NCBI GenBank assembly: GCA_963772595.1
Contig: CAVYXZ010000014.1
Span: forward strand, 577,712-641,711
Reading direction: 5' to 3'
Length of the DNA stretch: 64,000 nt
Origin: CAVYXZ01 sp963772595
Lineage (GTDB): Bacteria > Chloroflexota > Anaerolineae > Aggregatilineales > Phototrophicaceae
In this document: positions 31,154 to 40,125 of the stretch, piece by piece
Numbering within the stretch: the stretch's first letter is position 1
Layout of the letters: the number at the start of each line of letters is the position of its first letter
Made by a program: the position numbers and the translations under genes
The notes under the pieces: generated by a model
Database searches by the model: none
Seen by the model: the letters and a program-made list of their open reading frames with translations, nothing else
What the model was told of the DNA's origin: nothing

Positions 31154-33027
31154 CTAGAGATGGTAGCGCTCTCTGGCTTTAGCGTCGTCATAGTCCTGGC
31201 GCGCCTGCTGCACATCCGGGTTGCTGCTGACCTCGGCGACGGCCACATCCCACCAGGATTCGTAACCGCCCACGCGCTGGCGGCGGTCCACCTCGGTGAT
31301 GATGCAGACCGGCTTGCCTTCGATGGCTTTGCGCCGCTTGCAGCGCCTCGCTGAGTTCCTGCTGGTTGCTGGCCACGATCACCTGCGCGCCCAGGCTTTC
31401 GCAGTTCTTGGCGAAGTCAATCGGCAGGGTCTCGCCGGTCAATTGGCCGTCCTCGTCACGGTAGCGGTACTTGGTGCCGAATCCATCGCTGCCCAGGCTC
31501 TTGCTCAGGCCGCCGATGCTGGCGAAGCCGTGATTATCCAGCACGATGATGGTCACCTTGATGCCTTCCTGCGCCATCGTCACGATTTCACTGTTCATCA
31601 TCAGGAAGGAGCCGTCGCCCACCATGACGTAGACCTCGCGCTCCGGGTCGGCCAGTTTGACGCCCAGCCCGCCCGCGATCTCGTAGCCCATGCAGCTGTA
31701 ACCGTATTCCAGATGATAGCCGCGCGGGTCGCGCGTGCGCCACAGCTTGTGCAGATCGCCCGGCAGACTGCCCGCCGCGCACAGCACCACGTCCTGCGGG
31801 CGCGACTGCGTGTTGACCATGCCGATGACCTCGCCCTGGCTGAGCAGCGGCTCGTGTTCCAGATTGTAGATGCGCTGCACTTCGGCATCCCAGGACTTGT
31901 TGTAAGCGCTTCGCGCGAGCCTGATAGTCGCTGCTGGTGCGGTAATCGCCCAGCGCGGCGGCCAGTTCCTCGAGCGTGGCCCGCGCATCGCCCACCAGCG
32001 GGATCGCGCCCTGCTTGTAGGCGTCAAACTCCGCCACGTTGATGTTGACGAAGCGCACGCCGGGGTTCTGAAAGGCGGTCTGGCTGGCGCTGGTGAAATC
32101 GCTGTAGCGCGTGCCGATGCCGAGTATCAGGTCGGCCTCACGCGCCATCGACGTTCGCGCCTTCGGTCCCGGTCGCGCCGATGGCCCCCAGGTTCAGCGG
32201 ATGGTCATAGGGCAGCGCGCCCTTCCCGGCCTGAGTCTCGCCGACTGGGGATGCCGGTCTGCTCGACAAAGCTCCGCAGCGCATCCCAGGCTTCGCTGTA
32301 ATGCACGCCGCCGCCCGCGATAATCATCGGACGCTGTGCCGCACGGATCCAGTCCGCCGCCTGCGCGCAGCAGACTGACATCGGGCCGGTTGCGCGGAAT
32401 CTGCCAGACGCGCTTTTCGAACATCGCCGCCGGATAATCGTAAGCCTCGTCTGCGTGTCCTGCGGCAGCGCCAGCACCACCGCGCCGGTATCCGCCGGGG
32501 AGGTCAGCACGCGCATGGCTTCCGGCAGCGCGGTAATCAACTGCTCCGGGCGGTAGATGCGGTCCCAGTAGCGCGAGACCGGCTTGAAGCAGTCATTGGC
32601 GCTGATGTCCTGCGAGTGTTCCAATTCGATCTGCTGCAAGACCGGGGCCTGACGCCGCTCGGCGAAGATGTCGCCCGGCAGCAGCAGCACCGGAATGCGG
32701 TTGACCGTCGCCAGGGCCGCGCCGGTAATCATGTTGGTCGCGCCGGGGCCGATGGACGAGGTGCAGGCGAAGGTCTGCATGCGGTTCTTGTGCTTGGCAT
32801 AGGCGACGGCGGCATGAACCTGGGCCTGCTCATTGCGGCTCTGGTAGTAGCGGAGCTCGCTCGCATACTGCTGCAGCGCCTGCCCGATCCCGGCCACGTT
32901 GCCATGCCCGAAGATGCCCCAGACTCCGGCGAAAAAGGGGTTTTCGCGGCCATCGCGTGCGACATATTGCTTGGCAAAGATACAGGATGAGCGCCTGTGC
33001 CATTGTCAATCGTGTCGTGTTAGTCAT
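31154..33027 (-). pseudogene. iolD: 3D-(3,5/4)-trihydroxycyclohexane-1,2-dione hydrolase IolD, interrupted frame
   Basis: IolD is the thiamine-diphosphate enzyme that opens the ring in myo-inositol breakdown. Pieces in order: MTNTTRLTMAQALILYL, IGQALQQYASELRYYQSRNE, RMQTFACTSSIGPGATNMIT, VLLLPGDIFAERRQAPVLQQ, QRPMIIAGGGVHYSEAWDAL, LILGIGTRYSDFTSASQTAF, EYGYSCMGYEIAGGLGVKLA, then the ThDP motif VMVGDGSFLMMNSEIVTMAQ, and VGGYESWWDVAVAEVSSNPD at the end. Total length of about 624 codons matches IolD. At least five frame breaks divide it. It is the fourth iol gene in the order E-C-B-D, with a four-helix-bundle element between iolB and iolD. Confidence 0.85.
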
Positions 33028-33074
33028 TCTTCGTTCTCCAAAAACCTCTTTTTAGCATTTCAGCGCGTCAGCGT

Positions 33075-33499
33075 TCAGCATTTCAGCTTACTGACCGCGC
33101 AGTCGCTTGATAAAAGGTGCCAAGCATTCGCTTGACCTCAACGGTTTTCATGTTTAGATTCTGATACGCTTGATCCTCAAGATAATCCGAGATCATGCGC
33201 CAGCAGCAGATGATATTCTAACTCACTGGCCGACCCCATTGAAATCTGCATATAGCGTGCCAGCTCTGTCTCGGTGTCCTTGCCACAGCCTTCTGCGATA
33301 TTGGCAGGAATAGAGGCGGCAGCACGCCGTATCTGGCTGGTCAAACCGTAGAGTTCTTCTCGTGGAAACGCACCTGTTGCCTGATAAATTTCCAGCGTTA
33401 ACTGATGCGATTTCTCCCACACCATCAACTGCCTGAAATCACGCATAACCTGTCCATATGCTCGCACTCTGCTGAATTGCTGACTCGCTGAAATGCTGA
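33075..33499. mobile_element. Second four-helix-bundle element, 13-bp perfect inverted repeats, inside the iol operon
   Basis: TCAGCATTTCAGC (33075-33087) and GCTGAAATGCTGA (33487-33499) are exact inverted repeats. Each is embedded in further GCTGA/TCAGC iterations. The unit holds one S23/IVP-like gene and lies between iolB and iolD. Confidence 0.5.
33083..33446 (-). CDS. Four-helix-bundle protein (S23/IVP type), one 3' frameshift
   Basis: The start MRDFRQLMVWEKSHQ (33446) is followed by LTLEIYQATGAFPREELYGL, RRAAASIPANIAEGCGKD and MGSASELEYHLLLAHDLG, all typical of TIGR02436. After HDLG the frame ends early (LS then stop). Removing one A near 33,183 continues it as YLEDQAYQNLNMKTVEVKRM to a stop at 33083, giving the normal length of about 120 residues. 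The terminal stop lies inside the left inverted repeat. The function of free copies is unknown. It shares the family but little DNA identity with the copy at 28,242. Confidence 0.8.
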
Positions 33500-33503
33500 T
33501 CTG

Positions 33504-34387
33504 CTATCTCGGCTCCATCCCATGATGCACGAGCGGCAACGCGGGTCCTGGTAGGTCCAGGTAGCCTTGACCCAGGCATAGGCAGGATCATCGCTGTTCG
33601 CCAGCGACTGCGCCGAGCCAGCCAGGAAGTTCAGGTAGTAGGTCGTGTAGCCGTGCGCGCTGACCACCGGATGATAGCCTTCCGGCACCAGCACCGCGTC
33701 GTGATTGCGCGCCATCATCAGGCCGTCGATGCTGCCCGAATCGTTGTAGACGCGCTGGTAGGCATAGCCACCGGGATTGTCGATCTTGTAGAAGTAGATT
33801 TCTTCCAGATCCGCTTCCAGCACATTGCCGTGCGCATCCTCACGATGCACGTCATGCTTGTGCGGCGGATAGCTCGACCAGTTGCCGGAGGGCGTATAGA
33901 CCTCTACAGCCACGATGCGATGACAGTCGAAGCCGGGCGGCAGAATCCCGTTGATCTGGCGCGTGGCATTGGCCCCGCCGCGAATCTCGATCGCGCTCAT
34001 GTCGGGCGTCACCAGCTGCGTCGGATGATCCTCGTCGGTCGCCACCCAGCAGGAGGCGAACTCGAAGCCATCCGTCAGCGCTTCGATCTCGAAGTCTTTG
34101 TGACGCGAGAGATACAGCGCGTAAGGCATTCCGCTGAAGACGTTCGGGCGGCGGCCCACATGCTTGAAGTCGCCGTCGCTGGTCACGATGTTGCAGACTC
34201 CGCCCAGGATCACGAGGGCGTTTTCGCAGTCACCCGTGTTCTGGCCGTAGCGTTCGCCCTTGTTCAGGCGCATGGCCGACATGTTCAGATGCTCCCAGCC
34301 CGCTTCTTCAGCCCGCACCCGCGCGAACTCGCCGCTCCCGCCGCTGTCCTGGGATTTCACCAGCATGGTTTCAGATGTGTATTCCAT
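33504..34387 (-). CDS. iolB: 5-deoxy-glucuronate isomerase IolB, C-terminal frame slip
   Basis: IolB isomerises 5-deoxy-glucuronate to 5-dehydro-2-deoxygluconate in inositol breakdown. The bicupin protein reads MEYTSETMLVKSQDSGG, then MSAMRLNKGERYGQNTGDCE, WSSYPPHKHDVHREDAHGN (metal His cluster), LEEIYFYKIDNPGGYAYQRV, and VLVPEGYHPVVSAHGYTTYY. The direct frame ends in an odd tail past 33,540; the neighbouring frame gives LPLVHHGMEPR and a stop at 33504, the usual IolB ending, so one base is probably missing. It lies 130 bases downstream of iolC. The inverted-repeat element begins just past its stop. Confidence 0.88.
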
Positions 34388-34519
34388 AACAGCTATTCCA
34401 TTTCCCTATTCTTTAGCCCTCGCCTTGAACCCCATTCCCTTAGAGCTAAGCCTTGGGACGCCGCGTTCTCCCCTTCGCCCTGACGCGCAGCGGAAGGATC
34501 GGGGAATGAGGGATTCATT

Positions 34520-35534
34520 CTAATCCAGCCCGCCGTAAGCCTTCACAAAGTCCTCGACTTCCGGCATGGTCGGCATGAAATTGGCGCAGCCGTGCTTGGT
34601 CACTACAATCGCGCCGCAGGCATTCCCCAACCGCGCCGCCCGGTACAGCTCCCAGCCCTGAACATAACCGTAGAGGAAGCCGCCGCCGAAGGCATCGCCC
34701 GCGCCGAGGATATTGTAAATCTCGACCGGGAAACCGGGCACTTCCGTGACCGTGCCATCCGACAGGTGGATTTTCGCGCCCTGCGAGCCGACCTTCTCGA
34801 CCACCGCGTCCAGCTTGCTTTCCAGCATTCGCTCCACATTGCGGCGGCTGTCGCCTTCGACCTTTGTGTCGGAAATCTGCGAATGCGTCAGCGACATCTT
34901 GGCCGGGTCGTCCAGCATGGCCGCGTTGATCTCATCGCGCGTGCCGATCACCAGATCCACCAGCGGCAGCACCGAGCGCGCCACCACGCCAAAAGCGCGC
35001 ACGTCATGCCACTGGTCCGGGCGGAAATCGACGTCGAAGACCACCTTAGCTCCGGCCTGCCGGGCCATCTCCGCTGCGAACATGGTCGCGCTGCGGCTGG
35101 GTTCCTTGCTCAGGTTGGTCCCGGCGAACTGGAAGACCTGGCAGTCCTCGACCGGCGCGGCCAGCACGTCGTCAATCGTCAGGTTGATGTCGGCGCAGTT
35201 GTCGCGGTAGTAGACCAGCGGGAATTTGTCCGGCGGCTCGATGCCCAGCACCACCGCGCTGCTGCGATTCTGCGGCTTGCGCGCGATGAACTGCGTCACC
35301 ACCCCCTCGTTGTTGAGGAAATCCAGGATGAAATCGCCCACCGGGTCCTGGCCGATGCCGGTCAGCAGCGCCGTCTTCAGGCCCAGGCGATGCGCTCCGA
35401 CGCTGATGTTGAGCGGCGAGCCGCCGACATAGGCCGCGAAGCTGTTGAATCTGCGAGAAGGGCGTGCCGACATCGTTGGAATACAAATCAATCGAGCTGC
35501 GCCCCATATGTAAACTATCGTAGGTTTTGGTCAT
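34520..35534 (-). pseudogene. iolC: 5-dehydro-2-deoxygluconokinase IolC, one frameshift near the start
   Basis: IolC phosphorylates 5-dehydro-2-deoxygluconate. The N-terminus MTKTYDSLHMGRSSIDLYSN is in one frame and the rest, from FAAYVGGSPLNISVGAHRLG on, in the next; one base near 35,450 separates them. PfkB-kinase signatures are GGSPLNIS (sugar binding), VFDVDFRPDQW, and the anion hole ILGAGDAFGGGF with catalytic Asp. ATG 35534 overlaps the iolE stop as ATGA, so translation is coupled. Length of about 337 codons is normal for a single-domain IolC. Confidence 0.87.
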
Positions 35535-36428
35535 AAGCCTATACTTTCCAGATAATCGCGATTACGCTGCGCGCTCTCGGCAGGCCGTCCCATGCCGGGC
35601 AGCACATCCTGCTCGACCACGATCCAGCCCTCGTAATTCATCGCGCGCAGTTGATCCAGCACCGCCGGGAAATCGACATCGCCCTGGCCCAACTCCGGGA
35701 AGACGCCGTGTCCCACCGAAGTCGGCCCATCCCACTCCTGCTCGCGCGATTGGCGCGCCACCTCCGGGTCATGGTCCTTAAAATGTACGTGCCAGATGCG
35801 CTCGGCGTGCTGTTTGAGTCCCGTCACCGGATCGCCCTCCGGCGAAGGACCAGTGCCCGGTATCGAAGACCAGCCCCAGCAGGGCCGGGTCCGTCATATC
35901 CATCAGGCGCTGAGTCTCTGCCGGAGTCTCGACCCAGGTGCCCACGTGATGATGAAACACCGTCCGCAGCCCGGTCTCGTCGCGCACACGCTGCGCCACC
36001 CTGTTCGCACCTCTGGCGAAGACCTGCCACTGCGCCTCGCTCATGCCCATCGCCGGGGTGATGCGCCCGGCGTTCTTGGTGCGCATCGGGTCCGCATAGG
36101 GGTCGTTGCCCAGCACGATGAAGCAGTCGGGTCCGCCAACCGCCGCCAGCAGCTTGGCCGTGCGTACACAGTCGTCAATGCTTTGCTGGTGCTTGCTTTC
36201 GTCATGAAGCTGCACACTGACCCAGGAGGCCAGCAAATCCAGCTTGCGCGCCGCCAGTTCCGCCTCAAGCTGAGCCGGATCCGTCGGCATGAAGCCCCAA
36301 TCGCCCAATTCGGTCCCGGCATAACCGGAGGCCGCCATCTCATTCAGCACGCGCACGTAATCGTAGCGCTCGCCTTCGATCCCTTCGATTACACCCCAGG
36401 AACAAGGGGCGTTCGCAACCTGCAGCAT
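35531..36428 (-). pseudogene. iolE: Inosose dehydratase IolE, one frameshift
   Basis: IolE dehydrates 2-keto-myo-inositol to the trione. The TIM-barrel protein starts MLQVANAPCSWGVIEGIEGE and shows FMPTDPAQLEAELAARKLDL, VFHHHVGTWVETPAETQRLM and GLVFDTGHWSFAGG, the usual metal-binding region. Near 35,830 one base shifts the frame; the remainder is IWHVHFKDHDPEVARQSREQ, VGHGVFPELGQGDVDFPAVL and WIVVEQDVLPGMG. It is the first gene of the reverse-strand iol operon. The 160-base gap to the divergent MFS gene should hold both promoters; I see no clear operator there. Confidence 0.87.
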
Positions 36429-36587
36429 GATCTCTCTCCTAATACTCGGCGACGATGCAGCAATACACTATCCTTCGTCACGCGCAGTTCAACGGGACAG
36501 AGACTATACCGCCTGCGCCCAGGATTTCAATGCTATCTGCCACGGGTGTACAATGCTTCGTATCACAACGACGAGGGCTTCCAGAAT

Positions 36588-37840
36588 ATGATACAGCGAC
36601 TCCAGCGGATTGACAGACGCCTGCTGACTATTTTGTTAATCGTCTTCGTCAATATGGTCGGGGCCTCGATGGTGAATCCCGATCCTGCCGCTCTATGCTC
36701 AGAATGATCTACACATGGAGCCGCAGGTCATCACCCTGCTGCTGACCGCCTTTTTCGCCGCGCAGTTCATCGCCGGACCCTTTATCGGGCGGCTCTCCGA
36801 CCGGCGAGGCCGGATGCCCGTGCTAATTATCAGCCAGATCGGCACCGTCATCTCATTCCTCATGATCGCCGTAGCAGGGTCGCCCCTGCTGCTGTTTCTC
36901 GCACGCACGCTGGATGGCATCACCGGCGGCAATATCATTGTCGCGCAGGCTTACGTGACCGACATCATGCCGGAGGAAGCAGCGCACCCAGGCCCTGGGC
37001 TACATTTTCGCCTCCTTCGGCCTGGGATTCGTCATCGGCCCGGCGCTGGGCGGCGGACTGGCGGCAGCCTTCGGCCCGCACGTGCCTTTTCTGTTTGCCG
37101 CCCTCGCGGCCCTGGTGACCGTCATCCTGACCTATTTCACCCTCGAAGAGACGGTGACCCCGGAAGATCCGCATCCATAACCGCGAGAACAAGAGCAGCA
37201 GCCTCAGCCCTCTGGAACTGCTGCACAATGTGCCGCTGGTTATCGTTCTGATCGTGACCTTTGTGGCGCAGTTCGGCTTCGGCCTGATGATCGCCACCTT
37301 CGCGCTGTACAGCGGCGCGGTCATCTTCGCCGGCTACGACGAATTGAGCATCAACCTCGGTGTGGGTCTGCTGCTGGCGGTCGTCGGATTGGGGCAATTC
37401 GGCACGCAAATGCTGATCCTGCCGCGCGTCGTGAAACGCTTCGGCGATCCGATCCTCGTCCTGATTGGGGCCTTTCTGCGCGGGGTGAGCATGTTTCTGT
37501 TCGCGATTGCGCTGGGACCGCTGCTGGGGATCGCGTGGCTTCCGCCGTCTTCGCCGTCGGTCATGGCTTGCAAATGCCGGCGATGCAATCGCTGGCGACC
37601 AAAACCGTCGAACCCGAAATGCGCGGCGGCATTCTCGGCATCTACCAGTCAGTCATCAATCTGGCGATCATCATCTCGACCGCGCTGGCCGGCGTGCTCT
37701 TTGCCATCGACCCGACCATCCCCTACTGGCTCAGCGGCGGCCTGTTCTGGCTGTCGATCCTGCCCGGCCTCTTCCTCTGGCGCTGGTCGCGGCAGCGGCG
37801 CATGGAACGCGAAGCCCTGGCGGCGGCCCAGGTGTCGTAA
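36588..37840 (+). pseudogene. MFS transporter divergent from the iol operon, interrupted frame
   Basis: Pieces: MIQRLQRIDRRLLTILLIVF, ILPLYAQNDLHMEPQVITLL (after removing one C), the loop 2-3 motif GRLSDRRGRMPVLI, DGITGGNIIVAQAYVTDIMP, LGYIFASFGLGFVIGPALGG, TLEETVTPEDP, LELLHNVPLVIVLIVTFVAQ and LATKTVEPEMRGGILGIYQS. This is a 12-span MFS protein of the TetA/multidrug-like type. The divergent position suggests inositol import but the family does not prove it. Four breaks (near 36,680, 36,985, 37,165 and 37,535); three look like one added G or C. No inositol-specific motif seen. Confidence 0.75.
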
Positions 37841-38457
37841 CAATCGAGATCGTAAGTAATCTGGCTTTGAACGTAGTTCAATCCGTCGGAGAACTTGAAC
37901 AAGATTCGACAGTCATACTGATCCAGAACATCCTTAATATCAGGATCGCCGAAATCCTTCGTGTTTCGATTGATGAAGCAATTTGAGTGTGAATTGGACT
38001 GGCTTAAGCGCCACAATGTCGATGCAAATACGATGGCGTCCTGAGGGGACAATCCGTGTTGCATTTCATGAGCCTGTGCTGAAGCCAGAATATCTTTGCC
38101 GATTGGAACAATCTCTGTAATGTCGAGGAGCCTCTCACGCAATCTTGTGAGCCTTTGCCGCTCCTCTGAACCGCTCTGAACGAGCAGGTTGATGATAGCG
38201 CGAAGCGGGTCAATCTCCGCTTTGTAAGGCGCTGACCGGCTGAGTTGATTGAGTTCAGTTTCGAGCGTATTTGCAATTGCTCTCCGGTTCATGTCACGCC
38301 GAATCAGGGTTTCGTAGGGTTCAATAAGTGAATAGGCTGGCACAATAAGCCGCGCCTTACCCGCTTCACAAATCTCTAAGAGCTGTTCGCAAGAGTCATG
38401 TTCTTCTTGCATCAAGGCCAATTCAAGAACGAAATTGGTCTCAACGTAGATGTTCAT
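37723..38457 (-). CDS. PIN-domain protein
   Basis: The start MNIYVETNFVLELALMQEEH gives the first PIN acidic residue, IVPAYSLIEPYETL follows, and DAIVFAS plus FINRNTKDFGDPDI are the later acidic positions, so a Mg-dependent RNase of VapC type is likely. The true protein probably ends near LNYVQSQITYDLDCYDTW; the last 25-30 residues overlap the convergent MFS gene by 118 bases and look unnatural. ATG 38457 overlaps the stop of the upstream nuclease-like gene as ATGA. At over 210 residues it is longer than typical VapC toxins (about 130), with an added central helical part. Confidence 0.7.
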   Translation of the reverse strand: MNIYVETNFVLELALMQEEHDSCEQLLEICEAGKARLIVPAYSLIEPYETLIRRDMNRRAIANTLETELNQLSRSAPYKAEIDPLRAIINLLVQSGSEERQRLTRLRERLLDITEIVPIGKDILASAQAHEMQHGLSPQDAIVFASTLWRLSQSNSHSNCFINRNTKDFGDPDIKDVLDQYDCRILFKFSDGLNYVQSQITYDLDCYDTWAAARASRSMRRCRDQRQRKRPGRIDSQNRPPLSQ

Positions 38458-38917
38458 CGCACAATTTCAGGTGTGACGACATGCCCTTGTTTGATTGCTT
38501 CCCATAGCCCGGTTACGACTAACCAGGTCTTAGCATCATCGCCGAGCAACGCATCTGATAGGTCGGTGCTACGAGCCAACTCACGGAACCAGGAGGTCAG
38601 CAACAACTCGAAAGCACCGCTGCTAAGCTTCTGCAAATCAGTGCCTATGTACTCAGAATATGAACTAGAACCGCTGCTGAACTGGACTCAGAAGACGGTA
38701 GTTCAATATTGGAGGAATGGCTGTTGACCCAAAGATAAAATCGGTCTGGCAACGCTAACAGAAAGAAAGGAGCATCTGGCAGCAGCCCATGTATCTTGAG
38801 ATTGCGGCGCATTTTAGCTGCCCATTCGCTATCGGTTCCAAGCTTGTTCTTGACCTCAACGACAAGTGCAAGGTTGCCATTATCGTCATATACCGCAATG
38901 TCTGATTGATTGCTCAT
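38454..38917 (-). CDS. Restriction-endonuclease-like fold protein paired with PIN gene, one frame slip
   Basis: The N-terminus MSNQSDIAVYDDNGNLALVV runs into VVEVKNKLGTDSEWAAKMRR, where D-x(n)-E-x-K (EVK) matches a PD-(D/E)XK nuclease core. FFLLALPDRFYLW follows. Near 38,650 the frame changes and continues as IGTDLQKLSSGAFELLL to VVTPEIVR. Reconstructed length is about 155 residues. Similar proteins are common in Chloroflexota and cyanobacteria, often next to PIN proteins (recollection, not checked). The role of the pair is unknown; it could be a toxin-antitoxin-like or nuclease module. Confidence 0.5.
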
Positions 38918-39187
38918 GTTCAACCACCAATAATGAACGCCATTGGGTTCGATGTTTCGCGTTAATAACTAGAGTTTATCACAAATCGGGGGTATCTCAC
39001 TGAATCAGTTGACCTCGCCGCGCTCCTGCGTTCGTCGCCCCGGCTTCGGGAAAGCATAGGTGATCACCTGCTCCAGGTCCATCGCTCATTTTTCCACCCC
39101 GACGCAATTCCTGTCGCAAATCCTGTCTTTCGATAGGTGACGTAAAGCGTATCCTGAACGCATCATCCAAGCTAAAGGAGACGGGCA

Positions 39188-39394
39188 ATGCCTAAGTTTG
39201 TCATCGAACGTGTGATCCCGGATGCGGGGAAGCTGAGCCAGGAAGATCTGGTCGCCATCTCACAGAAGTCGTGCAGCGTCTTGGACGAAATGGGGCCGAG
39301 ATCCAGTGGCTGCAAAGCTACGTCACCGACGACCGCATTATCTGCACCTACATCGCGCCCAACGATGATTGATCCCACGACAGGCGGTGCATAA
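39188..39394 (+). pseudogene. DUF4242 (nickel-binding-like) gene with frameshift and internal deletion
   Basis: The start MPKFVIERVIPDAGKLSQED is typical of DUF4242 proteins. Mid-gene the frame shifts and AEIQWLQSYVTDDRIICTYI continues, ending APNDD. The expected loop and helix of about 20 residues is absent, and the usual ending MIDPTTGGA appears directly afterwards in the original frame. So the gene has one frame change plus a small deletion. The start follows AAAGGAGACGGGCA. Confidence 0.55.
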
Positions 39395-39439
39395 ACGCTG
39401 TAGGGGTGGGGTGCGGACTGTCGTGCCCCACAATCTCTT

Positions 39440-39648
39440 TGTAAAGCAACGATCCTTCAAAGTCCTCTTGCAGCAAATCAATCGGGCAGCTCGACTTGCC
39501 CGCACGAGTTCGCCCCGGTCTGTCAGGGGCGCGTCAGCGGCACCACGCAGTCAAGCCGACCAGGCGAGATGCAGTGGGTACGCGAGGGTGGATCCTCTAC
39601 TGCCCCTGGCATGGCTGGGTCTACGTAGATCTCAGCCCCGGTCGCTGA
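39440..39648 (+). pseudogene. Remnant of a Rieske [2Fe-2S] protein
   Basis: In one frame the text reads STCPHEFAPVCQGRVSGTTQ, the first Cys-x-His ligand pair of a Rieske domain. One base later in the shifted frame ILYCPWHGWVYVDLSPGR gives the second pair (Cys-x-x-His) and a stop. The N-terminal strands are not recognisable. This is about two thirds of a small Rieske ferredoxin. Such proteins pass electrons to ring oxygenases; none is nearby. Confidence 0.5.
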
Positions 39649-39651
39649 ATG

Positions 39652-40050
39652 TCAGGGCTGCACTGGCACCTCAGCCATCAGGCCAATCAGGTTGTGATCA
39701 GGATCGCGGAAGAAAGCCATCCACAGATCGACCTCCCCCATCCGCGCGACAACATGCGGCTGGCCCTCGATCACGGCGCCGCGCTGCTTGAGCGTCTCGA
39801 AGGCCTGCTGAATGTCCTCAACACTGAAGTAGAGCGTCGAATTGCGGCCCACTTTGTCCGATTCCGCCGCGTTTTCCGGCTCGGCCAGCATCAGGCGAAT
39901 ACCGGCCAGATCGAAGAAGGCCAGTTTGGGCGGCGCGGCAAAGAGAAATGGCAGGCCGAGCGTATCCTTATAAAACGTGGTCGCCGCATCCACATCGCTG
40001 ACGACCAGCGCGATCTGCCCGATGGTCCTGAGTTGAAACGTATCCGTCAT
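39652..40050 (-). CDS. VOC (glyoxalase/bleomycin-resistance) family protein
   Basis: An intact 132-residue protein with two beta-alpha-beta-beta-beta modules: IGQIALVVSDVDAATTFYKD in the first and LYFSVEDIQQAFETLKQRGA in the second, ending with FFRDPDHNLIGLMAEV, where the Asp-Pro-x-x-N and Glu are typical. VOC proteins bind a divalent metal and act as lyases, isomerases or resistance proteins; function open. The stop is four bases from the end of the Rieske remnant on the other strand. Confidence 0.88.
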   Translation of the reverse strand: MTDTFQLRTIGQIALVVSDVDAATTFYKDTLGLPFLFAAPPKLAFFDLAGIRLMLAEPENAAESDKVGRNSTLYFSVEDIQQAFETLKQRGAVIEGQPHVVARMGEVDLWMAFFRDPDHNLIGLMAEVPVQP

Positions 40051-40125
40051 TGCCAGTGTCCCCTCTATTGCATATCGTCAGAATGCCTATTGTAACTGGC
40101 CTCCGGCGGCGGTACTTCTTCAAAA

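Noticed and set aside
36588..37840. Naming the MFS gene as an inositol transporter
   Set aside because: The readable motifs fit the TetA-like drug transporter type; only the location suggests inositol.
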